Source: Adiantum capillus-veneris
Lineage: Eukaryota; Streptophyta; Polypodiopsida; Polypodiales; Pteridaceae
NCBI GenBank assembly: GCA_014529385.2
Contig: CM043944.1
Coordinates: 80,322,384-80,386,383, forward strand
DNA length: 64,000 nt
Reading direction: 5' to 3'
Positions 55,591-64,000 of this stretch are shown in pieces (position 1 is the first letter of the stretch; every line of letters begins with the position of its first letter). A program made the position numbers and the translations under genes. Under the pieces are notes generated by a model, which saw only the letters and a list, made by a program, of their open reading frames with translations, did not search any database and was not told the DNA's origin.

Positions 55591-55599
55591 CAGTCACAA

Positions 55600-57490
55600 A
55601 TGAGTGAAATCATACATACATATGATCAAAACATGAAGGTTAGGCACCCATGTTTTATCAATTGTTACTTGAACTTGTTACACTTTTTGCACTCAATTTA
55701 ACTTGTTTACGATTAAAGTTCTCTATGTCGGATGCGTTTGACATTCAATCAACATGATATTTAATTCAATTTATCTCAATCCCACTCATTTGATGCTCTA
55801 GACCTAGTTGTAATGTACTCAATTTGGGTTTAGGATAACTTGATTTGAAATTCTATTAATTGGAGCATTTGGGTCTAGCATTGACTTAATTGTTTTAAAA
55901 TGCAGACAATTGAGGCCTCATGAACAATGCTATGGTTCAAATTCTTTTTAAATTGAATTCAAGTGATCTAATTGGATTTTATTTTTTTGGTTTGCATTTT
56001 GTTGGACTCATTTGCACTTAATCATTTGAACTAAAGGGACATGTTAATAGTGCATCTTGGTTTTCAATTAAAAAATAATAAGGTTACATGCTTACCATCA
56101 ATCATGCATGCTTTCTCTTAGACTCTTTTAAGTTCTCCATTGGTATTTTTTGGCAAAAGATATAGTCTTTTTTGAAAATATTAATACCTGGATTGAAAAA
56201 TACCCCATATGCACATACCTTTCATAAAACACTAAAATACAATCAAAATTAACCAAGTAAGTCCCAACTTGTTTATTGAGCAAAATGCCATGCCCATGAT
56301 TGATACCATGTGTTTTTGTAATGTACCATGCCTTATAGATGCCCAAGAAAGTAGTGGGAAGCTCTCACCCCTATATGGTTGGGCTAGTCTACTCATGAAG
56401 AGTGATAGTCCTTGTCTTGTTAGCTCAATTGCTATTGGTTTTGTGTTTTCTATTGTACGCAGTCACCTTATTATGTAATATTTTGAACCTCCATCTCCAT
56501 TGTGTGCTCTCTTAATTGTGTGCATGTTTGCTTGCAAGAGCTCAAGCTCTATCATTCTCTCTCTTTACATGGAATCAAAGAATGGTTGTGTGGCTAAGGG
56601 TTACAAGCAGCAATCAAAAGCGGTTAGATGTTAATTTCTTAAATGGAAAGATTTTAATATTAAGCGGGAACCTCAAGGAATCCTACATATGAAAACAAAA
56701 AAGGAAGCCTTTTGCAAATGCAAATAAACATTTTATATATCTCGCTCCTATGTATCCAATTTGACACTTGTTCAAATGCTATCTCTATTGCTTATGGATC
56801 TATCTCAACACGGGGCCAAGGTTAAAGAGGTCCAAATGAGCGATGGTCCGTCAAAGAGAAAGGTAGTCTATGTTCTCAAGGTAGTCTCATGAAAATGCTC
56901 ACTTTAATTCTCTTAAGGGTGAGTGGGAAGAGGATAGCCAATTTGTTAAGAAACCCAAAAAACCTTGGCGCTAGTGAGAAACCTGATTAGTTTGCAATAG
57001 TTACTCAATGAGCCAGGAGCGCCATGAGCCTCTATCCTCAAGCGTCGAGTGCCCCACGAGATGCGTAGGGCAGGATGTCTTGATGGAGGATACACATGTT
57101 ACTTCTGAATATTAGCTGTGAAACATGGTCGGGCAAGGTCCGTATACCATCGGCAAGAAAGAGCCACATGTAGGCATCACCATTGCTACCTAATTGATGC
57201 ACCACATGTATTGGAAAAAGCGGAGAGATCTCATAGCAGCAAGTTAGGAACCTCCTCCTCGGGTGACCCACCCTAGGACTCGAGTGTTCAAGGGTAAGAG
57301 CCCTAGCAAAATGAGCAGAAGGTATCTGTCCCTCTAGCGGGGACCCAACCAAGCATGACTAGTTGCTGACAGTTTGTACCAATTCTTGAGTTTGGAAATT
57401 ACCTCTAAATTCAAAACTTGAAGGTGAGAAAACCTAAAGAGTTTGAAGAAATTTAGTGTAAAACCTTCCAAATATAGTGAATTTACCGTT
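55600..57490. other. AT-rich non-coding stretch
   Basis: No gene, repeat or element end recognised. A 104-codon antisense frame at 57038-57352 has no domain. Confidence 0.45.
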
Positions 57491-58385
57491 GAGTAGCGTT
57501 AAATGGTAACCTTGCATTTGCACTACATTTCTACTCAAATGTATATATTTTTAATCAAATTTTTAACCTAGTGTTCATTCTCTCTTTCCCTAATAGCCTT
57601 TTTCCATACAAACACCTTACCCTTCTTAGATCTTTATGCATTTACATCATATTTCTCTCTTCATGCTAAATGTAAATAGTAAACTTAATTCTACTCTCCT
57701 AGTTTTTTTACTGCATATTCTTTTAACTAATTACCTTTACTAATTTAAATAGCTATCTACATCCCATAATTTGTAAATAAATAATTTATGGGCACTTATC
57801 TTACCCATCTCCTCTCAAGGGTAGGGTTAACCTTGTAGGCCTTCCCTTCCCCACCACTATGTGACCCAAGTCTTGGATCATTTACTTGTGTTGGTCAACA
57901 AATCTTAAATATAATGTATATCCCCAATAAATCAAACTTTATTGGAGCCTACCTCATTTGTTTAAGGTGGATTCCCTTTTGAAAAAAGCATGCTACACCT
58001 TGGATGCATGCTAAAGGGCCCCTACAAGGAAACTTGGTTCAAAAGGTGTTTTGGATGCATCTTGAACGCCTTAGCTCGTGGGTATACTTGAGGAACACTC
58101 CAAAATCAGCTTAAACACTTTGAGAAGGTCAACTTTTCCTTTTACAGCACCCAATTCTGAGTTACAGGCTGAAAGTTATGGTGAAAACAAGGTGCTGCGG
58201 ACACTGTTACTGCAGGTCAAAGTTACAATCAGGTAAACCACAAAGGTGAAAAGTTTTCTTGACTTCTCCAAAATTCTAAAATACCAATGGGGAGTTAAAA
58301 ACCACTTGCATGTGGAGGAGTCGGCTCAAGATTCTTCCAGAGACACAACAAACAGGATGGGAACGTTATCCACTCTTCATGGAGC
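57491..58385 (-). repeat. right arm of ~0.9-kb inverted repeat
   Basis: Reverse complement of 1000-1895. On the minus strand it begins about 90 bp after the stop of the ORF at 58477 and may therefore be the 3' part of the same element. Homology ends at GAGTAGCGTT (57491). Confidence 0.8.
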
Positions 58386-58476
58386 ACTTTTGTGTCTAAT
58401 CCCTGAAGTCTAATGGAGATTAGCAGTCTCCTCTCCCATTCCATTTCCGCCTTGGCACTCTCCTCTGTTGACTTTT

Positions 58477-59898
58477 CTATTTGGTCATGGAGCCTTTGTT
58501 CTTCTTCTTCAGAATTCCTGAAGTCGAGGCCACCTCGTGAACTGGGGCTGGATCTTCAATTGTGGTTGCCTCTCCAGTTTCTGGTAGCTCTATTGCTGCT
58601 CCACCTGATTCTTCTTGTGGTGTCTCTGTCTCCCTTCTTTGTTGCTCTTGTAGATCTTGGAGCTGTTTGCGCAGGGTCTCATTCTCTGTTCTTAGTGTTT
58701 GATTTTCTAAAGTGAGCCTCTCCTCTGCTGCCAATGATCCCTCCGCAATGTGCAACCTTTGCACTTGCTCTAATCTTAGCTCTCTTTGTAAGCTTTGGAC
58801 CTGGTCTTCCAGAGCTGGTACAAGAGCTCCCTCTTGTTCGGTTCCTGCTCTGCTAGCTCTAGGGGTAGTCCTGAGTCTAGTGATTGTTCTTTCTTGGAGC
58901 TCGACTCTTTCCCTCAGCTCAATGAGCTCATCTTTAGCCGCCTCCAAGTCGTCTTCCATCTGCTCCCTTGCTTCCTGTGCACTTATTACTTCTCTTGAAG
59001 CCTCGGCTAGCTGGAGTATCAAGCCGTCTCTCTCGTTTTCCGCGTCGTAGAGTGATGCTTTATGACTTTCAGATTCAGTCATAGCATCCTCTAATTTCCT
59101 CTGCAACTCGGCTTCCCTTTGTTTGGCTGTCTCAATCTCCACTTCCTTTGCCTTGGATCTTTCTTTGATCTTGCTGAGCAGTTCATGCACCATGTGCATG
59201 TCTTTTTCATCTTCATCTGTCAACTCTAAAGCTTTTTTTGCCACCACCTCCACTGGCTTCGGCTCTTCTAGTATGTTCTGCTCGTCCAGTTTCTCTTCAC
59301 TCTCTTTTGTACTCTTTATTTTTTCCTCTGTCCCTCTCCGATCATCTTGTTTTTGTAGGTGGATCCCATAGACTACCTCAAGGGCCTCTTCTTCAGTGTA
59401 CCCTATCGCTACCAGATCCTCATAATCGTTTTTCTTTTGCTGAATTGGATCTATCTCCTTTTCCTTGGTCCCGGCCTCTGGCTTTTCCATACCAGCCGTG
59501 TCCATCTCTACTGTGGTCTCTTCCACAATGATTTCCGTCTTCTTCGGGCTTGGTACATCAGTAAAGGAGGGTTGATTGTCCTCAGTCATCTTGGCTTTCC
59601 CTTTGTTTGCTTGCCCGTCTTTCTCTTGAGGTTCGGTAGACTCATCTACTTTCTTCTTGTCCTTGTCGTCCTTTTTCAGCTCAGCTTTTAAAAGCTGTAC
59701 TTCCTCTTCAGTGTATGGCTCGACAGGTTGCTGCTCTAGTATAGCCTCTGACTCCTCATAAGCTCTAATATATTGATCATATTGATCATGTGGCCTGGCT
59801 GAGCTAGTTCCGACTTTAGTGGGGTCTGGCACCCACTTTTCTTCAAAGTCCCCCTTTAGAGCTCTTTCCGCTCTAAACTGCTCCACCAGTCTTTCCAT
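58477..59898 (-). CDS. coiled-coil accessory ORF of a retroelement
   Basis: 473 residues from ATG (MERLVEQFRAERALKG). Residues 60-230 are charged and Lys/Glu-rich. About 235-420 form a long coiled coil (AELQRKLEDAMTES, QVQSLQRELRLEQV, LENQTLRTENETLRKQLQDL). The tail is acidic with a final basic KKKNKGSMTK. There is no enzymatic motif. Its ATG lies 26 bp inside the end of the upstream ORF in a different frame, so the two are probably expressed from one transcript or were once one protein. Unbroken length suggests recent activity. Confidence 0.65.
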   Translation of the reverse strand: MERLVEQFRAERALKGDFEEKWVPDPTKVGTSSARPHDQYDQYIRAYEESEAILEQQPVEPYTEEEVQLLKAELKKDDKDKKKVDESTEPQEKDGQANKGKAKMTEDNQPSFTDVPSPKKTEIIVEETTVEMDTAGMEKPEAGTKEKEIDPIQQKKNDYEDLVAIGYTEEEALEVVYGIHLQKQDDRRGTEEKIKSTKESEEKLDEQNILEEPKPVEVVAKKALELTDEDEKDMHMVHELLSKIKERSKAKEVEIETAKQREAELQRKLEDAMTESESHKASLYDAENERDGLILQLAEASREVISAQEAREQMEDDLEAAKDELIELRERVELQERTITRLRTTPRASRAGTEQEGALVPALEDQVQSLQRELRLEQVQRLHIAEGSLAAEERLTLENQTLRTENETLRKQLQDLQEQQRRETETPQEESGGAAIELPETGEATTIEDPAPVHEVASTSGILKKKNKGSMTK

Positions 59899-60886
59899 TC
59901 TTGCCGCTTTCTGACTTTTGGTTTGCTTTCTTCTTTGCTTTCTTCATAAGTGGCTCATCCACATTCTCTTCAGGTTCTGAAACTATTTCTAGTTTCCTGC
60001 GTGCTCTAGTGGACGCCCTCTTGGATACTTCAGGCTGTTCTTCCTCTTCATCGGCTTCTCTAAGCCACTCATTCTGGGAGGGAACCTTTGGCCATTGATC
60101 TCTGGCTCCAATAGCTTCATAAGCTATTCTTGTCAGAACTTCAGCTCCTCCTATATACTTTGGCTTCTCGTTGTGCATGGCAATTACTTGCTCATGGATG
60201 TGTTGAGAGTAATTCACCTCTTTTGGCATATTGCTCTTCAATGCCCATGTGATGGTAGTTGCAATGGCATGGGGCGGTGTCGTATACTTTTGCGGTCTTT
60301 TACTGCAAATATGGAGAAATTGGTTGTACAGTCGGCAAAGGGTTGCCGCTCTTTGGTCTGCCATATCTCTATAAGTTGCATTCTGTTTCTTGGACCCATA
60401 AACCTCTATAGCCTCCCTTCTTTCCCTGACAGAGCTCCCTTTGTTGTGCAGCTTCAATGCATCTGCAATGAGCTGTGGAGTGATCTGTACCTCTACTTTC
60501 TCTCCATCTATTGCTGTCAATGTGGCTTTCCCATCCTTCTGAATGGAGGTTGCCAACTCATACACTCTTCTTGTATCTACACCTAATGGTCTCGAGGTGA
60601 AGAATGTGTGCAAGTCTGCCCTTTCCAGGTACCTGCTGATGTTCTCTGACCTGCTATAATCCACCAATTCTTGTGGGATCATCGGTATATCCACCGCTTG
60701 CCCTTGAGGATCTCTGAAAGTCCCCTGGTAGATATTTATTCCCTCTTTCTCCAGTACTGCTTCCTCCACCCAAGTTTTGGTTGGCTTGAGGGTTTCTGCT
60801 GGAATGTCAAAGGGTTCTGCTTCTGCAAGAGCATCTTTGATTGTCGGTCTTTTTCTCTTTGTTGTTGATGACTTGGCGGAATCCAT
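59873..60886 (-). CDS. putative plant retroelement-associated protein
   Basis: 337 residues from ATG (MDSAKSSTTKRKRP). The central part has ISRYLERADLHTFFTSRPLGVDTRRVYELATSI, VEVQITPQLIADALKL, LCRLYNQFLHICSKRP and ATTITWALKSNMPK. It resembles the 'putative plant transposon protein' family found as an extra ORF in large plant LTR elements (recognised by layout, not by search). The C-terminus is basic (RARRKLE, MKKAKKKANQK), suggesting nucleic-acid or nuclear interaction. It overlaps the next ORF by 26 bp. Confidence 0.6.
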   Translation of the reverse strand: MDSAKSSTTKRKRPTIKDALAEAEPFDIPAETLKPTKTWVEEAVLEKEGINIYQGTFRDPQGQAVDIPMIPQELVDYSRSENISRYLERADLHTFFTSRPLGVDTRRVYELATSIQKDGKATLTAIDGEKVEVQITPQLIADALKLHNKGSSVRERREAIEVYGSKKQNATYRDMADQRAATLCRLYNQFLHICSKRPQKYTTPPHAIATTITWALKSNMPKEVNYSQHIHEQVIAMHNEKPKYIGGAEVLTRIAYEAIGARDQWPKVPSQNEWLREADEEEEQPEVSKRASTRARRKLEIVSEPEENVDEPLMKKAKKKANQKSESGKNGKTGGAV

Positions 60887-61053
60887 GGATCCTGTAACTC
60901 CAAGTTCAGAAGTTAGCGTCTTTTTAGTACTGAAAGCCGAAATGAAGCTTTTAACTATTCAAATGACTTGAAAATTGAAACATGAGCTATTCAGGGCCTA
61001 AGGATGCAGGGTAGGTGAAAAAAATATGCAAACTGGGCTTAAAATCATACTGG
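60887..61053 (-). other. immediate upstream region of accessory ORFs
   Basis: AT-rich, no ORF; leads into the palindrome array. Confidence 0.4.
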
Positions 61054-61077
61054 AGACATCATACGCGTATGATGTCT
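61054..61077. repeat. 24-nt palindrome, copy 1
   Basis: Perfect palindrome whose left half is AGACATCATACG and right half its reverse complement; centre ACGCGT. Flanked upstream by GGGCTTAAAATCATACTGG and downstream by TTTTGTGTCAAAATG. Confidence 0.95.
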
Positions 61078-61336
61078 TTTGTGTCAAAATGACTTCATAT
61101 TGGTTGTGCTTGTAGCTGATAGTGTATACATGATTATCATATGCTTGGATTTGAGTTTGGATACCATTTGGTCAAGTTTTGGCCAATTTAGTCCAGTTCC
61201 GGCTCTTGGCAAAATTTTGAAAGGGAATTGGATTTTATGATCCAAATTGGATAAAACTTGGTGGTTCACTTTCAAATGGCATGTAGATCACTTCTGTTTG
61301 GTGGTTGAAGCCCTGAGGTGCCAAAATCACATAGTG

Positions 61337-61360
61337 AGACATCATACGCGTATGATGTCT
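61337..61360. repeat. 24-nt palindrome, copy 2
   Basis: Identical to copy 1; starts 283 bp further on. Confidence 0.95.
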
Positions 61361-61471
61361 TTTAGTGTATTTTTGGACCAAATTTCTCTATAAGCTTGGA
61401 TATGGCTTTAGATAGGCTTATTTAGTGGATTTATGAATTTTGGATAGATTTTGGGCTAAAAATGGCTCTGG

Positions 61472-61495
61472 AGACATCATACGCGTATGATGTCT
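61472..61495. repeat. 24-nt palindrome, copy 3
   Basis: Identical; 135 bp after copy 2. Preceded by GGGCTAAAAATGGCTCTGG, similar to the context of copy 1. Confidence 0.95.
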
Positions 61496-61756
61496 TTTTC
61501 ATCAATTTTTCATGGGATTGGTTCTGTGGACTCTCCATGTACTAGTGAAGGACTGTCCCTACTCAAATCTTGGTTTGGACTTTGAGTATGTTGAATTTGG
61601 GCTAAAATAGGCTTTGGATGAAGGATTTTCCCTCAATTGGGCTAATGGGGTGATTCACTTGACCAAATGGTTCCAAACTTCATATGTAGCATGTATTAGA
61701 TATATATAATGAATGTATGATGTCAAATGAGCAGTTTTGGCTCTGTAAGTGCAAAT

Positions 61757-61780
61757 AGATATCATACGCGTATGATGTCT
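61757..61780. repeat. 24-nt palindrome, copy 4 (one mismatch)
   Basis: The fourth base is T instead of C, which in RNA would still give a U-G pair. 285 bp after copy 3; followed by TTTTGTGTCAAAATG as at copy 1. Confidence 0.95.
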
Positions 61781-62040
61781 TTTGTGTCAAAATGGTGCTT
61801 TTTGGTTCCAGATAGCTTATAGATGTGTTAATCAACAATCCTACAAAGTTTCAATGAGTTTGGAGTTATTTTGACAAAATTAGGACCAAAAATCAATTTT
61901 ATGGCCTACTTTGCGTCTTTTTGGTTTTCCTTGGGTTTTCTAACTCCAATTCTCATGATACTTGGTTCATAGGATGTGATTAACATGTGGAATGAGGCTA
62001 TGCACTCAAATGTTGAAATGGATGTGAAATTCATGCTGTG

Positions 62041-62064
62041 AGACATCATACGCGTATGATGTCT
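62041..62064. repeat. 24-nt palindrome, copy 5
   Basis: Identical to copies 1-3; 284 bp after copy 4. Confidence 0.95.
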
Positions 62065-63674
62065 TTTCTTAAAATGTTGGTCTTTTTGTGCAAAGAATGC
62101 TTTGTGCTAGTGCCCTAAGCCCTGCTAACTAGTTTTCAACTTAAAAAGTCATCAGTTTAGCTAAAAAGCCCCCTTATAGGCATTTCAGTCTCCGAAGTCG
62201 TCTTTTTGCCTTGGAGTTGAATTTCTTCAACTTTTCTTCTCGAGAGTTGCATTTCCAGCTCATTGGATATGTTGTGAAGCCACCTATTTGGTTGAACTTG
62301 ACTTTGGCTCCCCGTTCTCCATCTTTCTCCATTTGGTTGCCCGAAAGCGTCTTTTTCACCATCGGTAAGTGAATCAGCTTTCTTTTGGGTTTTGCTTGCA
62401 AACATAAGTCATCCATGTATATTTGAAGCTGCTTGTGAAGTTTCATGTCATTTGGTCGTCAATTTTAGCCGTTATGCCAAAATGACGCTTTGTGTGTCCG
62501 CAGCCGAATCGGTTGTTCCGACCTACTTTTGGTGATCCAAACCCGGAGATACTCCATGGTTGCATTGCCCTCGATGTTGTTAAGCTTCCTGAGAAGTTTT
62601 GTGTCGTTTCGACAACTTTTTCCTGTTTGCCTCTTGCAGGCTCTGTTGACCTAGGGTTTTTCAAGTCGTTCTTTCTCGAGCTTTGAGTGTTAGAAACCCA
62701 TCTTCTATGTTAGGGTAACCCACCTCTAAGTTCTTGCAAGGTTTGGTAAGGCGGTTGTGCCCCTACCTAGCGTTCTTCCCCATTCTCCGTCTGCTCTTGT
62801 TTCTTGGTTTTGGTCAGTTTTCGCGACAAAAGTTAACGATAAGCATCAAAAGCTTATGGCAACGAGTCTACCTCTCATGTCTGGTGTCCTCTGAGCTCTC
62901 GTAGCAGTCGTAGAAGGCGGTAGAAGGTCGGATGCTCCTGTGTGCTCTTTGCTCTCTCCAAGAAGGTAATAGTGGAAATGAGCTTGAAAGTGATGTGAAA
63001 AATACTTAACTTCGGGCTTCCCGGATCACTTGTTACCAAATTTGACATGTGCTCCTATCTCGTCGTGATATGCACTTTAGGATTTGAAATTTCTCAATTT
63101 GGACTCCATTTGACCTATTTCTGAGAAATCTGTCCACTTTGCCAAAATTCTGTCATTTCGGGCTTTCCGCAACTTTTTCAGAATTGTACCCCATTTTTAC
63201 CATGGGTTGCCCTTGTCATTAGGACCATCACCGTCTATTCTTTTCTTTTTTCCGATCTCATTTCACCTGCTTTTTTTATTTTTCTTTTACTTTTATTAAG
63301 AAAATCATAAAAAATAAAGGAAAATAGAAAATTGAAGCCAAAAAATTCCAAACATACACGATAAATAGCCGGTAACCCTGTGTATATGAATATACACTTA
63401 TTTGTGATTTCTGGACTTGGATTACCACTTTTTTCCACTTTTTAGCTCCAAACACACTCTTATTTAGTGACATTTACACGTCTAGAGACCCAAATTCATC
63501 ATTTGATCTCTTCTTGTTGCAAAACAAGGTATATAAGGGCATAAATATTATCAATATCCGCAATCAAACATAAAAATTGCAAAATCATGTAAGACACTGC
63601 CCTTGTAATATAATTTTTGTTTTTCTTTGTTTTTGGCGCTTGTAGCTGCTTTGTAACTCCTGTATACCTGTATA
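62065..63674. other. non-coding stretch
   Basis: Antisense frames at 62157-62664 have no domain. Otherwise AT-rich sequence without repeats. Probably untranslated sequence of the same retroelement as the flanking ORFs (inference). Confidence 0.4.
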
Positions 63675-63688
63675 CCTCCCCCCCTCCT
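63675..63688 (-). promoter_or_regulatory. polypurine tract after right-edge frame
   Basis: Minus-strand AGGAGGGGGGGAGG lies about 25 bp after the stop of the frame at the window edge. This mirrors the internal polypurine tract after the pol tail of the younger gypsy (7685-7702). Confidence 0.45.
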
Positions 63689-63709
63689 AGTTTGAGTCCT
63701 CCCGGACGA

Positions 63710-64000
63710 CTATGAAGTGTCTGTGGGCGAAGCATTGTAGTTGTTTTGGTCATAAGTTCCCAATGCAATTGTAGAGCGATGATACAACAGTCTTTCCAAT
63801 AAAGCTGCTCTTTGTTTGATTGAAGGATTGGTGGTCGGGTTTTGGATTGGTTTTGGCACTTCGGTAGTAGAATCAGTAGATGGATTCTTCTTCACTTTGT
63901 TGTTCTTTTTTACAATCCAAATCTGCTTCCGCTTCACTTGTGCTTGCCACAAACTCTTTGCGACCCAAACCTGCTTTGTCCTTTGTGTTGATTTCCTCGC
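63710..64000 (-). CDS. partial 3' end of a retroelement-like polyprotein
   Basis: The frame is open from the window edge for 96 codons. It contains TKQVWVAKSLWQAQVKRKQIWIVKK, whose spaced W-V/I-x-K motifs recall the tail of the younger gypsy polyprotein (QWVPK, RWIPK, IWVPKRK), then a Thr/Pro/Asn-rich end. The following polypurine tract supports a retroelement 3' coding end. Incomplete; family uncertain. Confidence 0.4.
   Translation of the reverse strand, partial: ARKSTQRTKQVWVAKSLWQAQVKRKQIWIVKKNNKVKKNPSTDSTTEVPKPIQNPTTNPSIKQRAALLERLLYHRSTIALGTYDQNNYNASPTDTS

Noticed and set aside
57038-57352. 104-codon antisense ORF
   Set aside because: No recognisable domain, no repeat or element context, and length compatible with chance.
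59123-59531. Plus-strand ORFs rich in Ser/Leu opposite the coiled-coil protein
   Set aside because: Antisense shadows of a Glu/Lys/Gln-rich coding strand.
61054-62064. Palindrome array as a CRISPR array
   Set aside because: Spacing of 135-285 bp, palindromic 24-mers, plant-like context and no cas genes; not a CRISPR.
62157-62664. Overlapping antisense ORFs of 73-90 codons
   Set aside because: Two frames overlap over the same bases and neither shows family features.

Overview
The window looks like a transposon-dense stretch of a land-plant nuclear genome. A fern-like genome is my best guess, not a demonstrated identity. Reasons: plant-type Ty3/gypsy, Ty1/copia, LINE and Helitron remains; an LTR-retroelement primer site complementary to tRNA-Asp; plant-style PPR motif fragments; spliceosomal-looking intron borders; many long GA/GT microsatellites. 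I see no intact ordinary single-copy host gene and no tRNA or rRNA gene.

Layout. 1-4549: mostly non-coding, with one arm (1000-1895) of a ~0.9-kb inverted repeat whose partner is at 57491-58385. 4550-30706: a nested pair of related gypsy elements. An older plus-strand element has its 5' LTR split into 4550-5073 and 21162-21226. The splitter is a younger, full-length minus-strand relative (5074-21156, 16.1 kb, 5-bp target duplication CAGCC). The younger copy keeps gag, a first protease, RT, RNase H, integrase and, unusually, a second aspartic-protease-like domain downstream of integrase. Its single very long frame is broken by three in-frame stops and by a 2.2-kb TG...CA insertion (12762-14966). 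That insertion carries two tandem, overlapping, mutually similar mini-ORFs. The older copy is a decayed fossil ending at about 30706.

30707-35888: two copies of a ~530-bp repeat, one splitting a PPR pseudogene, and long GA arrays. 35889-40517: a nearly complete non-LTR retrotransposon (minus strand) in which ORF1 and ORF2 share a frame separated by one UAG. 42716-45210: a decayed L1-like LINE with an internal 302-bp tandem duplication. 45346-47303: the 3' part of a copia element with its 3' LTR start. 47304-50400: a decayed Helitron RepHel gene (HUH and two-tyrosine Rep motifs, Pif1-type helicase), followed on the same strand by an unknown ORF and a small GIY-YIG nuclease ORF. 54900-55590: a PPR fragment joined directly to a LINE RT fragment. 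58477-60886: two overlapping minus-strand ORFs of the kind found in plant retroelements. Upstream of them in transcript direction, 61054-62064 holds five copies of a 24-nt palindrome in a degenerate repeat array. The right edge (63710-64000) holds the end of another retroelement-like reading frame followed by a polypurine tract.

The genes act mostly as transposition machinery rather than host functions. The points most worth a second look are the two-protease gypsy architecture, the paired mini-ORFs, the Helitron-linked GIY-YIG ORF, the UAG-joined LINE ORFs and the palindrome array.
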